This document shows positions 42,001 through 55,935 of a DNA stretch of 64,000 nucleotides, in pieces. Source of the stretch: Eopsaltria australis (taxonomy: Eukaryota > Chordata > Aves > Passeriformes > Petroicidae); contig JAVTVJ010000011.1 in assembly GCA_034509425.1 (NCBI GenBank), positions 8,074,001-8,138,000 on the forward strand, written 5' to 3'. The translations under genes were made by a program, and so were the position numbers. Position 1 is the stretch's first letter. Each line of letters opens with the position of its first letter. The notes under the pieces were generated by a model. The model saw only the letters and a program-made list of their open reading frames with translations. It had not been told where the DNA came from and did no database searches.

Positions 42001-45000
42001 GAAACCTGGGAAGTTATTAGAGAGACCCTGTGGTAATGATGCCACCGTTCCTTCTTTTGCCTCATGGCCTGTGTACTGACACTGAGAGCCACTGAAGTTA
42101 GCTCCAGAGCCTACTTAAATCAGTGGGATTCTTTGGATTGGCTTTAATGCCTGTGGATCAAGTCCCAGCAGAACTCTGAAAATAAAACTCTAGGACTTTA
42201 CAAATTATTATTAATTTAGTGGTGAAAAGATTTGCTGTATAATTGGTAAATAATAGGAAACTTTCCAACCCTATCTTAAAATCTTTACCTCACAGACACT
42301 TCCTAGCTCCAAAATCGTTTTTATAGAGGATTATAGTAGTGCTCTAGGTTCTGAAATCACTGGTGTATTCTTTCAGACACTCCTAGGTATCTGCTTGCAT
42401 TTGAAAGGCACAGGCAGTTCTGAACTCTGATTAAGGCATGATTTGTAGTATGAAAAACTTGAGCATCCTTTGGTGAAAAGAAAAAAAAGCCATGGCTTTA
42501 AAAGCTGTAGCTCCAGTTCAGAAACTTTAATAGATATATTACCCATTTTTATTGAGTATGATTCTAAATAGAAGCACTGAAAACAGTGCCATAGGCTACA
42601 GGGTGGCACAGCTTTAAGGTGGCAAGTGAAGTAACTTGTGGATATTTAGAAGTGCTCAACAAAGCATAAATTACAACAAGGATAGGAAGACAGGAAAAAC
42701 TCAGATGCCTACAAATAACTGAAGTTGCCCTAGGGCATAAACATTAATGACTTTAATTAGATTATAATTGCTCATGGAAGCATAGTCTTGCACAAGATAA
42801 AAATACCTGACATTGCATTTGCAACTAGGCAACTGCATGAGAAGTACAAGGAGGTTTAATGTTAAACAGAAGTTATTTACTAAATATAAGGTGGTGCACA
42901 GTATATGCTCCATTCTCAGGACATACTCATATGTTTTTCAGATGGCAGCACTGCTTCATATATTTGGCACTGAGTTGTAGTTGTTGGAGTTATAGATTGT
43001 ATTAATTGAAAGGATAACAGACGGCAACAGTGTTTATTTAACTGAGGGTCTTTAGGACCCTATGTATTTTATTTTCATCCGTACACTTGCAAAAAGATGC
43101 CTCAGTGACAATGCTTGGAATACGCTATCCTAGTGTTGGGTGAAGGTCTAGGTATTCACTCAATATTTACATCTCCACAAATTAAAATCTTGATTTAGAT
43201 CCATAAGCTGCATTTCAGCTAAAATAGCCCTGTCACATTCCAGGAGGTTTGGTACACCAGGTTATCACGCGTGTGTGCAACATGGCCACATGGTGACTAT
43301 GTCCTTTTGCCCATTCTGGAACCATGCTGGTTGCTGACCTGTAAAAGTCACAGTAGGGAAGTACAATTGATTAAAAAAAGTTACTTTATTCTCAATATGG
43401 GAACAGAGAAGCTTTAACCCTCAGCTACAGTTTTGCTGAAACATTACCTCTCATAAAATTTTTGTTCTCTTGGCTATGCATTGGCATATCCACACCAACA
43501 AGAGTACCCCCTTAACTTATAGTCAAGTGGTTAAGTTTCCTGTCAAAAAAGTTTTAAACCCCTGAGGTAAAAGAAGAGAGTTCTACTCTCTTCCACACTA
43601 TTTAAACATACTAGCCACTAAGCAATTACTGATGGAAGAAAAGGACCATAACGAAAACACTTACACTGAAAAGATGCAGCTGCTGCAGATTGGTTCAAAA
43701 TCCTGTGCAAATCAGAGAATCAGTGCTGTCTTAGCATGGGGCAGATATATATCAGGAGTCCCACTTCTGGTTTCTTATATGAGCAGATCATCTATCCAGT
43801 AACGTCTGCTCTGTTAGAGGTAGAAAGATTCACCATTGCTGGCATCTGTTCACACTATTAACAGGATGAAAAAATTTTTTTTGGTATTGGTTTTCACCGG
43901 AAGTGGTTACATGAGGACTTCACAATTATGAAGGAATCAAAATGGTTAAAATGTGTTAACCTCTCAGTGATGTGTTTATATTGGTGTTAAAAACTTTCAG
44001 GAAAAGTTTAAAATTGTAATACAAATACATAATATATAAAAAACTTAACAATGGATGTGACTTTAATCTGAAACATAGCCTGAAGCAGCAGGCATTTTCT
44101 CACTGAGAGCTTTTGATGATTGACTAGCATCAAGGTATTAGCTCTGCAGCACACAGACTTAATTCATGACTGAGATCAACCATTACATGGATTGTTTCAA
44201 AAGCATTTGGACACTGTCTGGGGGAGAGAGCCTGTGTTCTGATCAGATTCAGCAGGACTGTGAACAAACTTGTATGGACACTGCCTGCAATGGAAACATG
44301 GAGCAGTGTGCACTTGTATATTCGATGCAGATGAACACATGCAATTCCACTAAAATGAAATACAAAGGAATAAATGGAGATGAAAATGCGCCATGGAACG
44401 TACTGATGCCATGATGTTGATTTTACAGTGACTTAGTTATTTAAAAGTTATTAGTTATGGTAAAATATTATTCTAGGGTGAGTTTCTTTTTAAGTCCTCA
44501 TCTTTTAAAACAGCAAGATTATTTATCTGACAAGATCATTACTTCCATATCATTGCTTCCCAGGTTAGGTTAGTGACATTGACCACCAGGAATAGCTGCA
44601 GGTATTCTTGACTAGCACAACCACTGCTACAATTAATTTACTTCTGCGAGACTTAGAGCTTGCTCCTATAGCAAATAAAGTGTTTCAAACAATTGTAAGA
44701 ACATTAGTTACTCTTAATGAGAACACTATTGACTACGATTACACAGATGTTTTACCTTTCTAACATAAAGCTGTAGCTTGTTAGTGATGATGTGAAAAAT
44801 AGGTCAGGTGAAAATACTAGAGGCCAAATTCTAAGGTCCTTATTTCATTTTTATGCACTTTTTTCTCCTTTTAATTCTAGATGGATAAAGCTCTTGACAG
44901 AGAGATCAGTTAGGAAATTGGGAGAGAAAAACAGTCTTTTGTTCAATACTCTTCACTGATTTACATTTTAGGCAGTGGTATTTCCGTAAAGGATTGCAGG

Positions 45001-47453
45001 TCTTTTAATCTTCTCTATAGTGCTCTGCACTATAGCTATTTTCATTTACTTCATCTGAGTATTTTTACCCTACTTTTATACTTCTTTGACTGTTTTAACC
45101 CTATATCTGCCATAGTTCCGGACTTTGCCTCCATGGTCGTCGAATAAAATAAATCCAAGATGACCGGCACTTTCATACCTGTGATGATCCACTGACATAA
45201 TATCTCGCTTGTCCTCAACTATCTTCAAAGCTGAAAGCTCTGAAAGTGGGATTTGTCTCCTTCCATTTGACTCTATGGAGTCCTAAAGAAATTTTGGCTC
45301 CTGCACCGTATGAGAGAATACCAGTTTAGTGAGGCAGGGTCCAAAAGTTCAAAGCTTCATCCCCTTTTCTCTGTAAGCAGTGTCTCACAAGCTTGGTGTA
45401 CCCTGACTTGTAGGTCATATGACTGCACAGCCTGTTCCTCCTCCCTCCCTCTCTCCTGCCTGGAGCTATCCCTATCCCTATCCCTGATATATGACCTGAT
45501 ACTAGCATAAATTTGTTGTTTTAGCCATTGTATTCTTTCTGTACATTGTACGCAAGGTAACAGTTTAAATAACAGAAAAAAATATGTCCTCAAGATTCAC
45601 ACAGTGCAAAGCAGTCATTTTAAGTACTGAGTGTTTTGAATATTGAAGAATTGATACTGGAGGAATCACATATTTCTGGGAATATGTTAGAATCCTAGAT
45701 CTTGATTCATGAATGTCATGTCAGTGTTATTTATTGTATTTTTTTAAAAGAAAAAAAAACTTAAAAATGTGATACAGCCACCCTTATTGTATACTACAAC
45801 AGACTTAAAGCAAGGGGCATTATTGGTGATTGATTAGCTTTAAAGTTGAGCAGCATTAACTCACCCCTTATTTCAGGGAAAATTTAAACAAATGTGTTAC
45901 TTTAAATGCTTATAAGTTTACAATTACTGAACCATTTTTCATTAGCCATGAATAATTTTTCCTTCCTCTGTGAGGATTTATAAAACAACCTGGAATGACG
46001 TGTGGAGAATTAGCCATTTTTAAGATTTCCATGCTTGAAAATTTCAATCAGCACATATGGCGAAAGCGCAGCTTATTTTTCATGCTGGCTTAACGCAAGT
46101 GACTGAATTGATTTTACTCATGCTTTCCAAAATAATTCATCACTGGACTGAGAACAGGCACAGACATTTTTGGCTTGACAGAATTTGCATGAGAAAGTTA
46201 GGAGCCGCTGATGCAGGGGAGGGCTGAGCAGTGGTTGGAATTCCTCTTTAATGTCAGTGGTCACTACCAGCTGAATCCTGAAGAAGCTTGATCTGCACAC
46301 TCAAGTGAGCAATAATGGAGGATTCCAGCACAAAATTAATAGACTGACAAATACTTTTTGTGCTTGATGAACTGTAATTGCATAGGAAGGCCAAATGCTA
46401 ATGGTAAAACATAGCCTAACAAAAAAAGATTTATGCCATGGATATGGGGATCGTTATTTGACTGTCTTCTCAAAGCAGCTGTTATAACCACGGGAAAAAA
46501 GCCTCTGTCAATCCCTTTAAAAAAAACAATTATGAAAAGCAAACCATTGCTCATGTTCTCTTTTGCCTTTTGTCCCAACATCTAGTAAACTACAAACAGA
46601 AAATTACAACTAATGGAAATAGAGCAAGTAAAACCTTGGGAATTTAATTTCTGGACAGAACTCAGTGGTGCATCTCTACCTTGAAACAGTGCACACTTCA
46701 ATTCTCAGTACCTCAAATGGTAAAAAATGTCTTGGCTTATCTGTCCTTAATATCTACTCCCATTCTGTCCTTTGTACAGTTTCACAGAGATACGTTGCTT
46801 TTCCTGATAGATTGGTTAGCCAAATGAGACTTTTGGCAAGTGCTATGGAAATTACATCATATAAAAGAAAAGTAGGAACTTTTTGGCAGATCCCAGAAAC
46901 ATCCAGAACAAAATGGTCCATCACCAAGTGTGGCCCTGACCCCAAAGGCAGTGTCCAATTATCTTAGCCTGTCTGGGCCAGCATGGGCGTGTTAACTGAA
47001 TCCTAGCCTAAGAGGTGGTGCTTCTCAGCAGGGCTATTTGCTTCAGCTGTAAAACCACCTTGATGCAATTACATTGTTTGTGGGCAGCTCTTGCCAAAGT
47101 AATGATTTTAGAGAACCTGGTGTTCTTGTTTAGTAAGACAAACAACATGTGGGACAAAGCTTCTGAGTCCAGATACACCACAGAGGAGAGGGGGGGGAAA
47201 AAAAAAAGGAAAAGAATGGTGAGTGCTAGCCTTGATATAAAGGGAAATAAGTAAAATCTGACCATAAGGAAAAATAGGTTTAGACTTTATAAAGGCTTCT
47301 AGCTATTGTTACAAGCAGGTTTTAGAACAGAGTGCTTATGATAGTGGGGCAAAAACCCTGCAGGTGCCTTGAAGTGGATCTCCTTAGATCTAAAAACAAA
47401 AAGTTGATGATGCTATTTGTGAGTTTAAGCATCTAGATTCAAGGATACAGTCT

Positions 47454-47678
47454 GGAAAACATCCCTAAATTTTTGTAGTATTTCTTATGAGTAGGTAAGG
47501 CAACCGATTGTAATTCAGACAATTTTGTTGTTTGCTGTTCCTCACAGCTTTTCCCTAGCTGATAACTATTCAGAACCTTACTTAGTTCTTTCCTTTCTTC
47601 CTGAAGAGCAGTTAATTCAGTTTCATACCTTCTACTTGTTTGTACAGGAAATAAAGCAAAACTCTTGCTGGTTTGCAC
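47454..47678 (-). other. Exon-like coiled-coil open frame, unrecognised
   Basis: A minus-strand open frame. After a pyrimidine-rich stretch and an AG (near 47,630) it reads RYETELTALQEERKELSKVL, then a Gln/Glu-rich segment to a TGA before 47,440. The composition (Glu/Lys/Leu/Gln with heptad-like spacing) suggests a coiled coil. A good internal donor-like AA|GTAAGG follows the first part. No start codon, partner exon or family match is visible. It may be a decayed exon or chance. Confidence 0.2.
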
Positions 47679-47699
47679 TGTGAAAAAATCTCCCTGAAT

Positions 47700-50600
47700 T
47701 TCAATTAATGAACAGGTTCATTGAAAACTCTTCATTAGCTAGTGAAACATAATTATCCCTGGAATAGTTAGGGCCAGTTCACCTTGCCCCTGAATGGAGT
47801 AGTGTCTCTCTCTTCTGAAGCCTTCTGAATTCAGCCCTTAGCTATGTAATTGTTACAGGATAGATAAATTAGAGGAGAAATGAGCAATATCGGTGAAGTT
47901 TATTGGCATTTTTGGGTTATGGATTGTTCTTCTGTATCCTGTCTTTTTCTTTCCTAATCCACCATAACTGTGCCAAAGTATATGAAATAGTGTTTTTTCC
48001 TTGTCTGAGAACAGTGGAGTCTGCTGGAATTAATAAGTGAATCAAGGGTAAATGAACTCTGAAAGCGAATAATGAGAAAAATCTCTAGATAACAAACCTT
48101 TTAATATGCCCATCAGGAAGACCTGCAACTTTTAAATGATTTGCCCTTAAATGCATAGAATGTATCAAAGAAATTTTAATACCTACTCTATGCCTTAAAA
48201 CATTTTAGGGTCTCATTAACACACTTCAGATCAGCCAGGTTGTTAAGTGTCCATCACCAAATAGTGATAGAGTACAAGAAATTTCCTTCTTCTGTACCAA
48301 CAGAGTGTTCTCTGAATCCGGTTAGGAACTGGTGTTGTAAGGTTAACAAGATAGAAATTGCGAAAGAAATTGTGCTTTTATTAAATGTTGTCAATTTTTA
48401 TTCTTCCTGAGCCCTCTAAGTTGTTCAAACGTTTAATATGATTAAGCGTTCAAAACAGTGCTTAAAAATTTCTTTCTGTCTTCTGAAAGAAAACATAGCA
48501 TTTTTAAGAGCATCCTTAAAACTTTGTTAATATTTCCCTGCAGGTATAAAACATGCAAGCTGTAGTTGGCTTCCAAGTACCATGACAAGTGTTTTGATCT
48601 TGTCTGTGCAAACAGAACCAAAACAAGTTATACTGCCACATGAGTGGCCATGTCAACACTAGTTTCTTCTGAGCAGATGAAAAAGCCTGTTTGGTTAGGC
48701 TTGCAGACTTTGTCTGAACTGCCCAACGAATGGTTTGTGCCAACTCAAATCAAGAGTGCAGCTGAATCAGCGCATAAGCATGTTTTAGTCCCAGGGCAGC
48801 TCACCAAGAGTGTTTTGGCATCATGTTAGTAACTGGACCTTAGATTTGAAATTCTAGCTGAATTGCATGCTCCAAAATATAGGCAGGCCTTAGTGTTGGT
48901 AGAATTCACCACCTCATAGGAAGAATGTGTTTTATGATGACTTGAAACTTGAAGTAATTTTTGTGTTTTGTAAATTGTGTTCTAATTGTTATGAAACAAG
49001 ATATTTCAGTATTAGAATTGAATGATGGTAATTTCCCTGTGGTTACAAGGTTACCCTGGTGATTGTCAAGCATCATTCTGTTCTGACTGGTCTCTCCTTT
49101 GCTAAATTTACTTTTTTACTTATTCAGTATGATATTCATGGTATAAGGGCACTTCAGTCAAGGAATGGCTGTTTCAGTTCCACTGCCAACAGCTTGACAA
49201 GTCAAAATTTGAATGTAGTTTTCATTCTGAGATTTGTTAATAATTTTTCACTTCTGTATGCCTCTACTTATATAGAGCTACTTGAATAGCCCTTCAATTG
49301 CAAGCAACTGTCATTTGCCACCATTAAAAGAATATATGTTTTAGATGTTTTATTGACAGCTGGGTAGTTTTTAATGTGAGCCTTTTTTGATCAGTTTTTA
49401 CTCATATTAGTAGTCTATTGCTCTGCAAAGTGATTCTAGGATCACTCTCCTCACAGAGGTTCCATAAATTAGAGGCATTGAGATGATGCACATGGTTGAT
49501 GCTTGAGGGATGGTGGGCAGAGCACAGTCTGACAGTGTTGTAAATGGGTTATTTCATATTCGTATAAATGGGTGCTACCTGTCTTGCTGTAAAGCTGAAT
49601 ATGAGTTGGAACATGTGTAAGGAGACCAGGAAAGGGGAAAGACTTGGCTAATCTGTAGTCTCTGATGCTTGGTTACTCTGCTTGCAGAATCAGGTTCTGA
49701 AAAGTATTTTATAAGTCTTTTCTGTTGAATCACTTTTGTTCTTGTTTTCCATGAAGACTTGCATTGCTATCCATTTTAACAGACTTGATTAAATATTTAA
49801 TATTGATTGCATTGAACTGGGATGCTTATGATATTTCTGCTGTGTTCCCATTCTGTTTACTGTTAACAGACTGTGACTCCACTAGGAAAACCCCTTAAAG
49901 TAGCATTTTATAGTAACAGCCTCCAGACTCAGATCTTTGGTGAAGAGGACCAAAATATCTTTAATGTCTCCTTTATTTTGTGTCTTCTTCTTCCTTGATA
50001 TAGCAGAGAGAACAAAAGTGACTTTCAGAGGCCACTTGCTTCTCCTAGTTACTTCCATGCTCTGCATAAAAACTACCTGGCCTGAGATAAAGATATTCTT
50101 TTGCATGGCAGAGGAAACTGTTGTTTGTTTGTTTGCATGTTTTTCCTTTTATGCCAGGACTGTATTCATGTTTATAGATGGCTACATCAATCCATGTAAT
50201 ACAAAACCCAGCACAATAGGGCTGGAACAAAGACCTGTAAATTAACCATACACTGGTATTCTGGAGACTGCAGATTTAGCAGGGACAGTTTAATTCATCT
50301 AATTATGCTTTATGAAAAGACTGCTGAAAGGGAACTTTTCTCTTCAGAAAGATACTGAACAAGTATCATCAGCTGATTGCCCGGCATGAAGATGGGTATG
50401 TTGTATGTTTTGCTAATAGCAAAAAAATCAGTCTTTCTTGGATCTTCTCATTGTTTTCAAAATCCAGGATAGGGGTCTAGGGACTGGTTGGCCTATTACA
50501 CACAAATCTCTTAGGAAGACTCTCTTGCTGCTTGATGCGCTCAGGACTTACATAATTATATATCTTAATTATAGAGTGGTGAGCTTGCTCTCATAAAAGA

Positions 50601-53600
50601 GAGCAGCTTCCATTCCTCAATGTTTACCTAGTTTTAAAGGCAAGTTTTTACTTCTAAAGTACCTTCTGTGCAGGCTACATTCCTAAGGACTGAATACCTC
50701 AGCAGAACAAGGTGCTGATCACCCATATGTCTAAATTGTGGGACAATCTGAGGACTAATTAAAGCTGAAGCCAGAGCAGGAGGTTAAATGGTGCTTTCCC
50801 AGTGTCTGATCCAAGCAGGGAGAGTGCAGTCCAGCAGGAGTTTGGTAGCAATGTAATCCACTGTGTTCTTGGTCCACTAACCCCAGTGGTGAGTTTGCCC
50901 CATGCATTGCCCTGATGGAGTGTGAGCATTTTCTGAACAGATGGTATTCAGATAGATGAGGGTAGAAATATACTGAAACTGATAAATTCATCTCCAGAAG
51001 AGCTTCTTCACTGGATTCTTTCCCTATTTGGACCAGTTGATATAACCTCATTGGGGTACCCACATGGCCCTCCGTCTAACCAAGAAGTTTTTAAAATAAA
51101 TTAATGAGTCAACTTGAAAAGAAGTATGAAAGCACCATAAATTTATGACAGGATGGGGGAGGGAAGTGGGAAGAGAGCAGCAGTCAAAACCTATTTTGAT
51201 ACTTCCAAAAGTCATCCTCTGGCATGACAACTTCTGTCTAGACCTGACAGAGCATCCTTCACATTGGAGAGATCCAGCCACTGCAGTCACAGGACAGGGA
51301 GCAAAAAACTAAGGATTTGTGTTAGGGTTATAACTTGTGGTGGGATTTCTCAGCCTCATAGGGATTGTAGAGGGCAGCATGGATACAAACAAAGCAAGAC
51401 CACCCGCTTTTCCAGAAAGATGGGCGTGCAAGTAGGGGAAACTGCACTCCCAGAAGAGAGTGGTGAGGGCTTGTTGCCCTTGAGCCCTGTGAGAGAGTGG
51501 TGTGCATGTAACTGTGAATGTGGGGGATGCTGCAACTCTTGGGATTAGTTACGGTGTGCTTAGAATTTTATAGGTATTAATTAACATTTTATTCTAATAT
51601 TTTGGTTTATGTGTTGTGATACTGATCCTGAATGTATAGTTTACTGACTGTCAGTTAATCACATCATTATTAAATCACTGATTTCTTTGTTTGTGGTTTG
51701 ATTTAAAGCATGTGAATTTAGCAGTTCTTCCTTGTAATGTACCCGAAGAACACATCCCTTGTGCAGCAGCAAGGTGATTGCTCCTCAGTCACTGCCTTCA
51801 GGTGGCTATCTTCATCTTTGAGTAGGGAGTGGGCTGTTTTAAAATGTTCAGGTTCTGAAGGAAAAGACAAGCCCTCTTGCTGTCTCCCTATGGTAGTTTT
51901 CTATTTATGTTGAATGCCATATCTTTAAGATGTGTCTTGCTCTCTATGCAGTCATCTGTTTTGGATTTTAGTCATCCAGACATCATCTCCCTCAAGCAAA
52001 GACTAGCTTAGACTAGGAAAGAAAGCAGTTTCTGAAAGTGACAGTCAAGTAGATTTAAAAACCCAAACCAACCAAGTGAAAAAGCCCCTGGTGCACTTCC
52101 TGGTGTAAAATGGTTTCCCCTAAACTATATGGACCAGAAAAGTCCAATAATTAATTAACCATAACATGAAATATTATTTTCAACCTTGTTACTGCTTTTA
52201 TAATGTCTTGAAGGTAATTAAAATTGTGTGGGTTCTAAAATTATTTTTAACCTCCTACAAAATGCCTTTCCACAATAAGTGAGTGGAGGAAGTTAGTGTT
52301 GCAGGAGAAGTGTGCTGCAGGCTTGACTACAGATGAAGAAAGCCCCTGAATAGGTACAAAATGGGATGCAAGGAAGAATTATGAGTAATTGTCCTAGTTG
52401 ATTTTGTGATTTTTCCAGTGGAATGCTCTCCAGGCTAGTTCCTAGGTTTCCGGATGACCATGTGGCAGAGCAATCAAAGATGTGGATCATAACTGTAATA
52501 GTAGGTGGAGGACATCTAATTAAAATAAGCCAGGCAGGCCATGTGATACTGTCTCTAGTTCCAGGCCTAATATTAGCATGAGATGAATAGTCTCATATAA
52601 TTACATACTTCCTAATGTTCTTCCAAAATAGTGTTTCATCCCACACAATGTTGTAGTTGCAAGTACCTCCTCTTTAAAAGAGGTAAATGCAAGTAATCTT
52701 TGTAAAAATGATCTTTGGAGGAATGAGTTCTTTGCTATGACAGCTTGCTTGTCAGCTGGTGAATTCATCCAAATCCCCGAACCTAACATGGGTAAGAGGC
52801 TTCACAGGCAGGGAGGAGGTGTGTGAATGAAACTGATTTCTAACAGTAGCAGCACCTCATGTGATGAAAAGGTAAAGCTTATAAATATTTACAAGGGAAA
52901 ACCTGTATCGTGATGCAGGTTTTTGTTCTTAGTTTCAAGCAACCCACTGATTAATCAACACTTACTTAATGTTTACACCTCATTAAGTGTAGCAGTAGTC
53001 AGTGCTTTTGTTTCATGTAGACCCTGACATATCATTTGGTGGAAGTCTAATGTAACTCACTTCATGGCTCTTTTCTTTTCCTTTTTAAATTTCCAGTGAA
53101 ATTTCTAGTGAATAAATTAGTAAATTTATCATTTTCTCTATAATAGTGTCACATGGACAGTTTGATGAAATAGCTCATTACAGTCAATGAAGTGAAATAT
53201 GAGTTCCATCAGCACATTTTCATCAAACGGAGTTACAGAAATTAGCTTGCTGTTATCAAGGACTGTGGAATACAAAAATAAAATTAAGAAAGCTATTAGA
53301 GGATAGATTTAGGGAGGGTCCCAATTGAGTTGGAACGCAACTGCCACTGTGAAAAACAGAAAACTGCTGTATGTGTAAATGAATTGTGAAGCATCAGTAT
53401 TAATTGTTAATGATGTACTTCAGGGACAAAATTAAATTCGGAGCCACCTGAGTGTACATGAATATCACACACTGCGCAGCCACTCAAGCAGGAATGAATG
53501 AAGAGCGAGTGCTTGCTGTTCTGCCGTCACTGTCAAAGTTTGTAACTGAGCTAACCTGTCTTCAGCAATGTTGCTTCTATGAACCCATAACAGGCTAAAT

Positions 53601-55475
53601 AGATGGAAATTCTCTCCTGTTAAAGTTATCCTTCCCCCAAGTATTTTCCGAAGTCAGAACGAAGAAAGAATTGAACTCTGAAGAATCTCTTGTGCTCAAC
53701 CTGGGAGAATTAAGTACTGAAATATACCCTCACAGAGTGGGGTGCAGCTCTCCTGCCAAACTCAGAAGCTGTTGACAGACAATGAGTGGATTCTTTAAGC
53801 ACTTACTTTTAAGTCAGCAAGAGTCAATAATCCGTGATCAAGTGTGAGGTACTCAAGCCTTCTCATTCTTGGAATACTGCTTCCAATATTTAACTTTAAC
53901 CTTGGATCTTCAGCTGACATTTAACATTTTGTTTTAATAAATTATTATTAGACTTTATTTGCTGTGTGCAGAGGGAATTATTTCAGCTGTTTCCACTTAT
54001 TCATGTTATTTTTGTATGTGGTCCCTTTCTAATTTTACTCCTTAACTAGACTGGGAATGAATTCTTAGTGTCTTGATAATGATGTAACACAGACTAAACA
54101 CTCCAGGCAGCCAAATGCCAGTTTCATGTGACATTTTTTGTAGGTGTCATATGTGGTAAAGTTCTTATATATGAAAGTAGAGGAGGCAGCCTAAATCCTG
54201 CCAGGCAGGAACTTGAAGGGATTACCACACTTAAGGAAGCTTGGAGGCTGCCTGACTTCTTGTTGAAATGAGAACTAGCTCACTGTCATACTTATTTTCT
54301 CTTGAAGGTTATTGTCCTAAGTAAATTCAGTTTCACAATTATGACTCAGTCTCTAATGAATTCTAATAGACTAAACTGCCCGCTCCATTTAGAAGCATGC
54401 ATGTGTAACATTCTCTCCTCCACTGAGTCATAGGACTTGCCTAATTTTGGAGACTAAAATTAAGTTTAATTTTGGGATGGCATTTCCCAAAAGGGACATG
54501 AAGCTATAAATAATGGGAAGCCATAACCAGTAAAAACTGTTTGCATTTTGATTGACCTGTCATTTCTATTATGCAATAGTTTCAAAGTGTAGAAACTCAG
54601 GCAGTTCTGTAGATGGGGAATATTGCATGGACCGCCAAGTTTAGTAAAATACCAAACTTATCCGTAAATGTAACATCACTTGCTTACAAAAGTAGGATGG
54701 TATTTTGTCATTATCACAAGTCTGCTTCAGCTATCCACAGAAAGCATTCCCACAGCCATTTCTCATGTTTCTTTCCACCCTACTGATAGGCCAGAAAAGC
54801 AAGAGAGGATTTGGGAGATATGATACCAGTTTTTCTCTTCTCCTGCCACCCTGTTCCCACATTAAAGGAAATGTTACTATCCATTTCAAAGCGGTCTGAT
54901 TTCATGCAGGAAGAAGTCAAGATAGATGAGGATTAAGATACTCAGTTGTTAGGCTAAGGTGTAATGCAGTAAGAGATCCATATACTTCTACTTGGAAACT
55001 TTTTTCCATCCAATTTAATGCCAAATTTTTGAATCATCTGAAGTAAGGTGAGACTTAGAAGCTGAAAACAAAATATTAGATGTGTGTTGCAGATATACAG
55101 GCCTAGAAAATAGAGATTTCTGGTAGGCCATAGGATTGGGCAAAAAGTGGATAGGCTCAGGCAGAGGAGAAATCAGTAGAAAAGTGTGACCAATACTTCC
55201 TTGGTAAGTTTTATACTTATAAATCACTAAGACACTGTCACGGTCATTGCCTCTTGAGAACCCTGTAATGGGAGATGGCAGAGGAGTCTTACACCACAGC
55301 TGCTGCCCTCATGCCTGAGAAAACATTTATATATATTTATATTTGCCACTTTCTCCTGCTGACATGTGGCATGAGGTAAAGTTAATAACTTTCTGTGTAA
55401 GGGGATATAAAGAGTATGCACTTGTACATAGGCGAAATGAAATTTAGCATTGAAAAATATTGAGAATATCTGTCA
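47700..55475. other. Gene-free intergenic region
   Basis: No supported gene, RNA or clear repeat. Short open frames are scattered and unlike known proteins. Confidence 0.6.
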
Positions 55476-55480
55476 CCACA

Positions 55481-55935
55481 GAATCATAGAGTGGTTTTGA
55501 TTGGAGATACTTTAAAGATCATTCAGTTCCAATCCTCCTGCCATGGGCAGGGACATCTTCCACTAGAACACGTTGCTCAAAGCCCCATCCAGCCTGTCCT
55601 CAAACACTTCCAGGCATAATACATCCACAACTTCTCTGGGCAATCTGTTCCAGTGCTTCACTACTCTCACAGTAAAGAATTTCTTCCTAATATCTAATCT
55701 AAATGTATCCACTTTCAGTTTGAAGCCATCATCCCTATTCCTGTCACTGCATGTCTGTGTAAAAGGTCCCTTTCCATCTCTCTTGTAAGCCCTCTTTAGG
55801 TCCTGGAAGGTGCTCTAAGGTTTCCTTGGATCTGTCTCTTCTCCAGGCTGAACAATCCCAATTCTCTCCATCTGTCTTCATAAGAGAGTTGCTCCAGCCC
55901 CCTGATCAGCCTTATGGTGCTCTTCTGGACAAATT
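55481..55935 (-). mobile_element. CR1 LINE 3' end, - strand
   Basis: Plus-strand text starts CACAGAATCATAGAGTGG (the complement of the CR1 terminal ATTCTATG-type repeat). It passes CCTGCCATGGGCAGGGACA, CAAAGCCCCATCCAGCCTG, ACTTCTCTGGGCAA and TCTTCTCCAGGCTGAACAA in the standard CR1 order. It is 5'-truncated near 55,935. The 3' end is intact. Confidence 0.92.

Larger units (their letters stand above)
28520..47430. other. Gene-free AT-rich intergenic region
   Basis: I find no spliced or single-exon gene. Open frames of up to 167 codons (33346-33849, minus) lack initiation context, family resemblance or splice support. The region holds homopolymer and simple-repeat tracts listed separately and a perfect 12-bp palindrome at 30804-30815. 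The human counterpart beyond SGO1 is likewise a long gene-poor interval. Confidence 0.6.

Noticed and set aside
41616..42092. 158-codon minus-strand frame
   Set aside because: No family resemblance, no poly(A) or splice context. Probably chance.
45466..45484. Telomere-like repeat (CCCTAT)n
   Set aside because: Only three units, and the unit is not the vertebrate CCCTAA. A short coincidental repeat.
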